This document shows positions 8,153 through 12,008 of a DNA stretch of 12,008 nucleotides, piece by piece. The position numbers were made by a program, and so were the translations under genes. The first letter of the stretch is position 1. Each line of letters begins with the position of its first letter. The notes beneath the pieces were generated by a model that had not been told where the DNA came from, made no database searches, and saw only the letters and a list, made by a program, of their open reading frames with translations. The stretch comes from Candidatus Stercoripulliclostridium pullicola (GTDB taxonomy: Bacteria > Bacillota > Clostridia > Christensenellales > DTU072): assembly GCA_017694145.1 (NCBI GenBank), contig JADINF010000172.1, forward strand, positions 1 through 12,008. The letters are read 5' to 3'.

Positions 8153-8176
8153 AAATAATAAATAAAGAACGTATCG

Positions 8177-8207
8177 AAAAAAACGCGCAAAGGCGCGTTT
8201 TTTATTT
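8177..8207 (+). terminator. Intrinsic terminator of rmuC
   Basis: An A-run (8177-8183) and CGCGC pair with GCGCG and a T-run (8198-8203) around an AAAG loop, giving an 11-bp stem. TTTTTTATTT continues on the plus strand. The symmetric A and T runs allow it to act on both strands. Confidence 0.9.
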
Positions 8208-8219
8208 GCGGTGCACACG

Positions 8220-8263
8220 TTAAAAAGCGCCCGAGCCGAAAATACTGCCGGTGCGCTTTTTAA
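8220..8263 (-). terminator. Intrinsic terminator of the 121-residue protein gene
   Basis: TTAAAAAGCGC (8220-8230) pairs with GCGCTTTTTAA (8253-8263). The stem extends inward as CCG/CGG past a single bulged T, leaving a loop of about 15 bases. Read on the minus strand, the stem ends in GCGCTTTTTAA about 25 bases after the stop codon at 8289. It sits back to back with the rmuC terminator, so the two convergent genes are insulated. Confidence 0.75.
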
Positions 8264-8288
8264 GGGGGATCGTGTTGCTCGGATAATT

Positions 8289-8654
8289 TTACAGCAATTC
8301 GATGAGCTTGAGAGCTCTTCTGAGCGCGAGATCGGACGATATCCTCAGCATCGCGGGCACGTCCGCATAGCTTTTCTTGTCCGAGAGATCTTTGAGCGGG
8401 TATTTTGAGAGTTCTTCGCTTGCGGGATCGAGCGCGAGATGCAGCCTTATGCTTTTGCCGATGATACTGATCTTCGCGATCGCTTTGCGCCCGAGATTAT
8501 AAGTGGCGCATTTTTTGCTGATACGCTCGTGCACCTTTTTCTTTGCGAGCAATGCTCCTTTGATTGCGTCAACAGCCGCTTTTTTGTCAGCGTCGAGAGC
8601 CTCATACTTCTCGGCGAAAGTCTTACTGGTGCCGTTGATTTCGAATTCAGCCAT
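8289..8654 (-). CDS. Small uncharacterised basic protein (121 residues)
   Basis: ATG at 8654 is preceded by AGGAGG (8669-8664) with 9-base spacing. The protein is soluble, with no signal peptide or membrane helix. It begins with an acidic helix (TFAEKYEALDADKKAAVDAIK, residues 11-31). The core is HERISKKCATYNLGRK (42-57), a strand pair AKISIIGKSIRLHLALDP (60-77), then KYPLKDLSDKKSYADVPAML (84-103) and a final helix. From memory, a domain with GRKxxAKxxIxGKxxxLxLALDP followed by YADxP recurs, often fused to other parts, in Firmicutes and Tenericutes proteins without assigned function. Here it stands alone with a strong promoter and terminator, which suggests an abundant autonomous protein. The basic GRKAIAK stretch could contact nucleic acid, but that is speculation. 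Confidence 0.8.
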   Translation of the reverse strand: MAEFEINGTSKTFAEKYEALDADKKAAVDAIKGALLAKKKVHERISKKCATYNLGRKAIAKISIIGKSIRLHLALDPASEELSKYPLKDLSDKKSYADVPAMLRISSDLALRRALKLIELL

Positions 8655-8748
8655 AATAGGGGTCCTCCTGTTTTCTTTATTTCCGTTTCCCCAACGGTAT
8701 ATGTAGGTTTTGGGCTTTTTTTGGGCAAAACAGCCTTTTCCCGACTAT

Positions 8749-8777
8749 AGGATAGCACGAATGAAAAAGGATGTCAA
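8749..8777 (-). promoter_or_regulatory. Strong sigma-A-type promoter for the 121-residue protein gene
   Basis: On the minus strand a perfect TTGACA (8777-8772) is followed after 17 bases by TATCCT (8754-8749) with a TGC extension directly before it. Transcription should begin near 8742, giving a leader of about 87 bases up to the ATG at 8654. Confidence 0.85.
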
Positions 8778-8802
8778 TAACAAAAAAAATTACTGTCCGA
8801 TT

Positions 8803-8838
8803 TTGCGCTTTTTTGTGTTAAAATTGCCGTTTTTTGTG
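8803..8838. repeat. Imperfect 15-bp direct repeat with 21-bp period
   Basis: TTGCGCTTTTTTGTG (8803-8817) and TTGCCGTTTTTTGTG (8824-8838) match at 13 of 15 positions and start 21 bases apart, two helical turns. They lie 26-61 bases upstream of the -35 of the minus-strand promoter. A looser relative, TTGGGCTTTTTTTGGG, is at 8710-8725. They could be tandem regulator sites or phased T-tracts that bend DNA. Confidence 0.4.
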
Positions 8839-8933
8839 CATTGAGCAACTTTTATTTACGATAAAGAAGGATTTAGACGAGAAAAAGCGCGTTTTCCGAA
8901 CGATAAACTGCGCGAAATAAGCGCGTTGCGTAC

Positions 8934-8962
8934 TGGCAATTTGTCCGCGGCTGTGATAGAAT
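8934..8962 (+). promoter_or_regulatory. Extended -10 promoter of the VOC gene
   Basis: TAGAAT (8957-8962) is preceded by TGA, an extended -10. TGGCAA (8934-8939) lies 17 bases upstream as a poor -35. Transcription would begin near 8969, only about 14 bases before the start codon, so the ribosome binding site is almost at the 5' end of the mRNA. Confidence 0.6.
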
Positions 8963-8982
8963 GTAGTTTGACGGAGGTGAAT

Positions 8983-9504
8983 ATGAAAGTCGGAAAGATA
9001 AATCATATAGGAATAGTGGTGACAGACGCGAGCGAAGCCATGGAGCGTTACGGGAAGCTGTACGGCATAAAGAAATGGTATAAGCTCGTGGCGGGACCGA
9101 TAGATCTTCACTACCGCGGCGAGAAAAGGAATTGCACCGTGGATCTCTATTTCGGCGGGAAGGGCAAGACGAAGATAGAGCTCATCGAAACGCACGGCGA
9201 ACCCAACATCTATACTACTTTTTATATCAACCGCGGCGAAGCCGTGCACCACTACCAGTACAACGTGAAAGATCTCGACGCGGCGGTCAGGGAATGCGAA
9301 GCGCGGGGTATGCGGGTATTCCAATACGCCAGCTTCGACTCTGCGGGCGCGACGGTAAGGTACGCTTACGTCGGAACGTCGGAAGATACCGGAGCCATAG
9401 AACTCATCGAAACCCGCGTAGGTAACCGCTTCGTGAAAGGGGACGTCCCCTTCGAAGTGGGCTTCATAGGCGTGCTTACCGGGAATTACAAGCGCGTCAA
9501 ATAG
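8983..9504 (+). CDS. VOC (glyoxalase/epimerase-like) family protein
   Basis: ATG 8983 follows ACGGAGGTGA with good spacing. A longer reading from TTG 8926 is rejected because it would include the promoter. The protein has 173 residues in two beta-alpha-beta-beta-beta units: KINHIGIVVTD opens the first, and AVHHYQYNVKDLDAAVRECEARGM opens the second. Expected metal ligands of the vicinal-oxygen-chelate superfamily are present: His8, Glu66 (KIELIET), His89 or His90, and Glu140 (GAIELIE). The arrangement resembles methylmalonyl-CoA epimerase and lactoylglutathione lyase, but length and details do not pick either. A divalent-metal lyase, isomerase or dioxygenase acting on a small carbonyl compound is likely. 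The gene is monocistronic, with no pathway neighbours to indicate the substrate. Confidence 0.87.
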   Translation: MKVGKINHIGIVVTDASEAMERYGKLYGIKKWYKLVAGPIDLHYRGEKRNCTVDLYFGGKGKTKIELIETHGEPNIYTTFYINRGEAVHHYQYNVKDLDAAVRECEARGMRVFQYASFDSAGATVRYAYVGTSEDTGAIELIETRVGNRFVKGDVPFEVGFIGVLTGNYKRVK

Positions 9505-9522
9505 AATATTTATAAAAGAACA

Positions 9523-9550
9523 GGCTACCTGTAACTTCGTTACGGTAGCC
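9523..9550 (-). terminator. Hairpin between the VOC and PHP genes, best terminator on the minus strand
   Basis: GGCTACC-T-GTAAC (9523-9535) pairs with GTTACGGTAGCC (9539-9550), giving 12 bp with one bulged T and a 3-base loop. Read on the minus strand, the stem is followed by TGTTCTTTTATAAAT, so it fits as the terminator of the PHP hydrolase gene. On the plus strand only a weak T-rich stretch follows. Confidence 0.6.
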
Positions 9551-9566
9551 CGGATTCCGATATTTG

Positions 9567-9585
9567 CGCCCGCCTCGTGCGGGCG
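9567..9585 (+). terminator. Short GC hairpin, possible weak terminator of the VOC gene
   Basis: CGCCCGC (9567-9573) pairs with GCGGGCG (9579-9585) around CTCGT. TCTCGTTT follows on the plus strand. It lies 62 bases after the VOC stop and just beyond the stop of the convergent PHP gene. The T-tract is poor, so the call is tentative. Confidence 0.4.
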
Positions 9586-9591
9586 TCTCGT

Positions 9592-10926
9592 TTAGTCGAA
9601 ATATATCGGCGCAGTCAGCGCATAGGTGAATTCCGGCATCGGCTTGAACGCCTGCTCGCGCATCATGAGATAGAGCGCGAGATTGAGGAGCAGAAGCTTG
9701 ACGCCTTTATAATTCGTCTTTACCTCGGCGCGGACGAAACCTTTGGAGCGCACGGGCACTTCGACTTCGAAGTCGCCCGTTTTTTTCGCGGTATATTCGT
9801 ACATAACGCCCTCGGCGTCCTTTATGTACAGAGTGTGATTGCGGCGCAGTTTCCTTACACTCACCTTTACCGTTTCCGAGCCCGTGAAGGGGACGGTGTC
9901 CCCCAGGCGGGCTTCGCCGCAGGTCATATCTATGAAGGTGTCGCCGATTTTGTCCGATACGCTGGTGCGCCCTTCTTTGATGGCTTTGAGAATGTCCTCG
10001 GGGGAGCGGCTTTCGGCAAGCACGTACGTTACTGGACTACCGAGAAAATCGGTCACCACGTAATCCCTGTGATAGTCCGAGCCGCCTACCATAGGCAGTT
10101 TTTCGCCGTTTACGAGCCGCGAATGCCACCATTCGATACAGCGTTGGTTGTCGGGGCGCATCGCTCCGTTCCATACTTCCACGCAGTCCTCCTCGAGTCC
10201 CTCGAGCGACCATTTCCAGGGGCATTTGGTACATAGCGGATGATTTATCGATACGAGCGCGCCGTTACGCCGCGCTTCGTCGCGCTTTTGCTTCCATTCC
10301 TCGAGCGTTTCCGCTACGAAGGAGCCCGAATAGGGCTTGTGCACTCCCCACAGGTTGGAGTGCCCCGTAGGATAGGTGAGCTCCACTCCGTATATCATCG
10401 TGAGCCCTTTGCGCATCGGCAGAGAGCCTAACACCGTGCGGTTATGATCGGTCATGATGAGAAATTCGAGTCCTTTTTTCTGAGCCTTGTCCGCTATCTC
10501 GTCGTAGGTGAAACTGCCGTCCGAATTATTGGTGTGGCAATGAGTGTCGCCCGCGTAGAAGCGGCGTTCCTTCTCTATAAATTCGAGTTCGAATTCGACG
10601 GTCACCTCGTCGCCTATCATTCTTCCCGCGCCGAAAATAACGTCCCATACCCCTTCGGGCTTGCGCGGCTCGTAGCCCGTGGGCGCGTAATACTCGGATA
10701 TCTCCACCTCTCTCACCGCGTGTCCGCGGGTGCCGATGTCGCCTTTCGAGTCGGTAAGCACGAGGTCTATCTCGTTCTCCCATTCCTTGCCGGGTATCTT
10801 GACGGGATAATAATCGTATCTCACTATCACGCGGTCGGTTCCTTCAGGTATCTCTACCGTTTTATGGTAATACAGCCTGTTGTCGCTTTTGCGGATCACG
10901 AATTTGTCTTGAAACAGTTTAGCCAT
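9592..10926 (-). CDS. CehA/McbA-type PHP-domain metallohydrolase
   Basis: ATG 10926 follows AGGAGG (10937-10932) with 5-base spacing. An upstream TTG at 10986 falls in the promoter -35 and is rejected. The protein has 444 residues. Residues about 1-120 form a beta-rich N-terminal domain. The PHP domain follows with all expected metal-site motifs: GDTHCHTNNSDGS (His129, His131, Asp136), MTDHN (Asp160, His161), GVELTYPTGHSN (Glu182, His189), SINHP (His229) and GGSDYHR (Asp284, His286). A C-terminal beta domain (about 330-415) and a hydrophobic stretch YKGVKLLLLNLALYLM finish it. PHP domains use two or three metal ions to hydrolyse phosphoesters or related bonds; CehA/McbA relatives include carbaryl hydrolases, but most are of unknown substrate. 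No signal peptide is seen with this start, so it is cytoplasmic. It lies 99 bases after a U32-family gene but has its own promoter. Confidence 0.88.
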   Translation of the reverse strand: MAKLFQDKFVIRKSDNRLYYHKTVEIPEGTDRVIVRYDYYPVKIPGKEWENEIDLVLTDSKGDIGTRGHAVREVEISEYYAPTGYEPRKPEGVWDVIFGAGRMIGDEVTVEFELEFIEKERRFYAGDTHCHTNNSDGSFTYDEIADKAQKKGLEFLIMTDHNRTVLGSLPMRKGLTMIYGVELTYPTGHSNLWGVHKPYSGSFVAETLEEWKQKRDEARRNGALVSINHPLCTKCPWKWSLEGLEEDCVEVWNGAMRPDNQRCIEWWHSRLVNGEKLPMVGGSDYHRDYVVTDFLGSPVTYVLAESRSPEDILKAIKEGRTSVSDKIGDTFIDMTCGEARLGDTVPFTGSETVKVSVRKLRRNHTLYIKDAEGVMYEYTAKKTGDFEVEVPVRSKGFVRAEVKTNYKGVKLLLLNLALYLMMREQAFKPMPEFTYALTAPIYFD

Positions 10927-10957
10927 AGCGTCCTCCTCGGCGTAAGCGGTTATTAAA

Positions 10958-10986
10958 ATGATAACACGTAGCGCGAAAAATTTCAA
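10958..10986 (-). promoter_or_regulatory. Sigma-A-type promoter of the PHP hydrolase gene
   Basis: On the minus strand TTGAAA (10986-10981) and TATCAT (10963-10958) are 17 bases apart, with TGT directly before the -10. Transcription should start near 10951, about 25 bases upstream of the ATG at 10926. It shows that the gene need not depend on the U32 gene upstream. Confidence 0.75.
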
Positions 10987-11025
10987 GAGGGAGCGTTTAG
11001 CCTCGTAAAGCTACGGAAAAGCCCG

Positions 11026-12008
11026 CTAAAGAGTGCCGCGAACGGAAGCGCCCGCGGTACATTCGAATAAACTTTTTATCTCCTTGTCGGAGGCGCTCAG
11101 AAGAGCAAGCGTTTCGTCGGGCGCGCGCAGAACGGCGTTGACGAGCAAATTCGCGTTCGCGGGGGCCGAAGCGCACAGTATCTGCGGATTGTATATCTCG
11201 AAGCGGCAGGAAGCGAGGCGGATCCTGCGCAAAGTAAATTTTCTCCCCGCGTAGTCGGTGAGGATATCGCGCGAAGGCGCGTTACAGCGATCGCAACGTT
11301 TCCCGTAGGGGCAGTAGCCGAGATCCATGACCTTGACGTCGCCGCGCGCAAAAAGGTATCCCCCCGCGTTCAGCTCGCGTATTTCTTTCAGCGAAAGCTC
11401 CTTCGAGTAAGCGTATTTATCCGTAAATTCCGTGATACCCGCGATATCCGCGCCGTTGAAGATATTGAAACCCGTTCCCGCGAAAAGCCCGACGCCGTAT
11501 TTTTCCTTAAGGGCGATAGCGGCGAGGTTTTCGCCGTAGACGCCGTCGAACTCCTTTATCCTTCTTGCTATGATGCGCTCGTCGTCGGAGCCGAGCAAGG
11601 CGGGCACGTAAAGATATTTTTTTCTGCCTTCCGTGTTTTTGAAAAAGGCTTCGAAAGCGGCGTCGTCGTTATAGTCGGCGGGGGAGAATATCGCTTCGAA
11701 AGGGCGCGCCTTCGGCGCGAAAGAGAAATCCTCGGCTATGACCGCGAGCTTTCCCGAGGCTTTTCCCGCAGGACATGCGGGAATGGTAAGATCCGTCGAG
11801 GGCGCTCTGTGCGGCGCGAATGCGTCGAAAAGTTTTGCGTACAGCTCGCGCCGCAAAGCGTTGAGTACCGAACGCGCGGCGAAAACTTTTCCCGTTATCT
11901 CCGTTTCCGTGACCGGCGAGTAGGGGTAATTGTCCGTCTTGAGGAATATTTCTTTTACGTCGTCCGCGGTGAGCGCGCGGCTCGCGGCTTCCGTGAGGGG
12001 CTCTATCG
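11026..12008 (-). CDS. U32-family peptidase-like protein, C-terminal part (5' end outside window)
   Basis: The frame is open to the right edge; 326 residues are visible from 12006, and the start lies beyond the window. The first 60 residues (LTADDVKEIFLKTDNYPYSP ... FAARSVLNALRREL) match the region that precedes the last domain in long U32 proteins with a DUF3656 section. Then comes a barrel-like domain: GTGFNIFNGADIAGI and YAYSKELSLKEI correspond to the LNxFNS and LSPEL motifs of U32 proteins. Four cysteines (232, 238, 241, 267) in GYCPYGKRCDRC and ASCRFEIYN fit an iron-sulfur or zinc site, followed by the LTDYAGRKF motif. U32 relatives include the RNA-hydroxylation factors RlhA (23S rRNA) and TrhP (tRNA), so an RNA-modification role is more likely than peptidase activity. 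Which subgroup this is cannot be told from the C-terminal part. Confidence 0.8.
   Translation of the reverse strand, partial: IEPLTEAASRALTADDVKEIFLKTDNYPYSPVTETEITGKVFAARSVLNALRRELYAKLFDAFAPHRAPSTDLTIPACPAGKASGKLAVIAEDFSFAPKARPFEAIFSPADYNDDAAFEAFFKNTEGRKKYLYVPALLGSDDERIIARRIKEFDGVYGENLAAIALKEKYGVGLFAGTGFNIFNGADIAGITEFTDKYAYSKELSLKEIRELNAGGYLFARGDVKVMDLGYCPYGKRCDRCNAPSRDILTDYAGRKFTLRRIRLASCRFEIYNPQILCASAPANANLLVNAVLRAPDETLALLSASDKEIKSLFECTAGASVRGTL

Larger units (their letters stand above)
8655..8982. other. Divergent intergenic region between the 121-residue protein and the VOC protein
   Basis: This 328-base AT-rich spacer holds the minus-strand promoter near 8749-8777, homopolymer A and T tracts (8782-8789, 8809-8814, 8830-8835), the 21-bp-period repeat, and the plus-strand promoter near 8934-8962. 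I see no credible gene or structured RNA. Short open frames crossing it lack ribosome binding sites. Confidence 0.7.

Noticed and set aside
8701..8730. Riboswitch or structured leader in the mRNA of the 121-residue protein
   Set aside because: The repeated GGGC and T-run elements are direct, not inverted, and no stable stem with conserved loops could be built.
8439..8758. Open frames on both strands overlapping the 121-residue gene and its leader
   Set aside because: They cross the promoter or leader, lack binding sites, and have no conserved features.
8926..8982. A longer VOC protein starting at TTG 8926
   Set aside because: The extension covers the promoter and carries no VOC sequence; ATG 8983 follows ACGGAGGTGA.
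9577..10236. Plus-strand open frame of 219 codons opposite the PHP gene
   Set aside because: The minus-strand frame carries every PHP motif. The plus-strand product has no motif and starts within a hairpin.
10927..10986. A 20-residue hydrophobic extension (possible signal peptide) of the PHP hydrolase from TTG 10986
   Set aside because: The TTG coincides with the -35 element, and the ATG at 10926 has a near-perfect ribosome binding site.
11856..11858. TTG 11856 as the start of the U32-family gene
   Set aside because: The frame continues upstream to the window edge with family-typical sequence, so the real start is outside the window.

Overview
The window looks like a chromosomal segment from an uncultured, gram-positive-type bacterium, most likely a clostridial Bacillota (Firmicutes). 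The signs are strong AGGAGG ribosome binding sites, sigma-A-like promoters with extended -10 elements, intrinsic terminators, and a large surface protein anchored by a C-terminal membrane helix without any outer-membrane machinery. Coding sequence is fairly GC-rich and intergenic DNA is AT-rich. The taxon is inferred from style only; no RNA gene or marker gene is present to fix it. I see no CRISPR array, tRNA, rRNA, insertion sequence or phage gene.

Layout. (1) Positions 1-4536 (+) hold the 3' part of a giant surface protein: about eight Ig-like modules, a helical segment, a membrane-proximal beta domain, one transmembrane helix and a basic, proline-containing cytoplasmic tail. (2) Positions 4624-6685 (+) hold a tight two-gene unit, an SCP2-like lipid-binding protein followed by a class III PLP-dependent aminotransferase; the stop codon of the first lies inside the ribosome binding site of the second. 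(3) After a spacer with two strong hairpins comes rmuC (6869-8152, +), which ends at a clear intrinsic terminator. (4) Convergent to it is a 121-residue uncharacterised protein (8289-8654, -) with its own terminator and a near-ideal promoter. (5) Divergent from that is a VOC/glyoxalase-fold protein (8983-9504, +) with an extended -10 promoter and a very short leader. (6) On the minus strand are a CehA/McbA-type PHP metallohydrolase (9592-10926) with its own promoter and, upstream of it, the C-terminal 326 residues of a U32-family protein (11026-12008) that runs off the window.

Most of the window is ordinary chromosomal housekeeping or accessory content, organised as short independent transcription units. 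The parts least explained by known biology are the modular surface protein, the SCP2-aminotransferase pair (a lipid-binding protein co-translated with an aminotransferase of unknown substrate), and the small solitary 121-residue protein, whose intergenic region carries a 21-bp-period direct repeat. I did not find a convincing new defence, mobile or RNA-based system.
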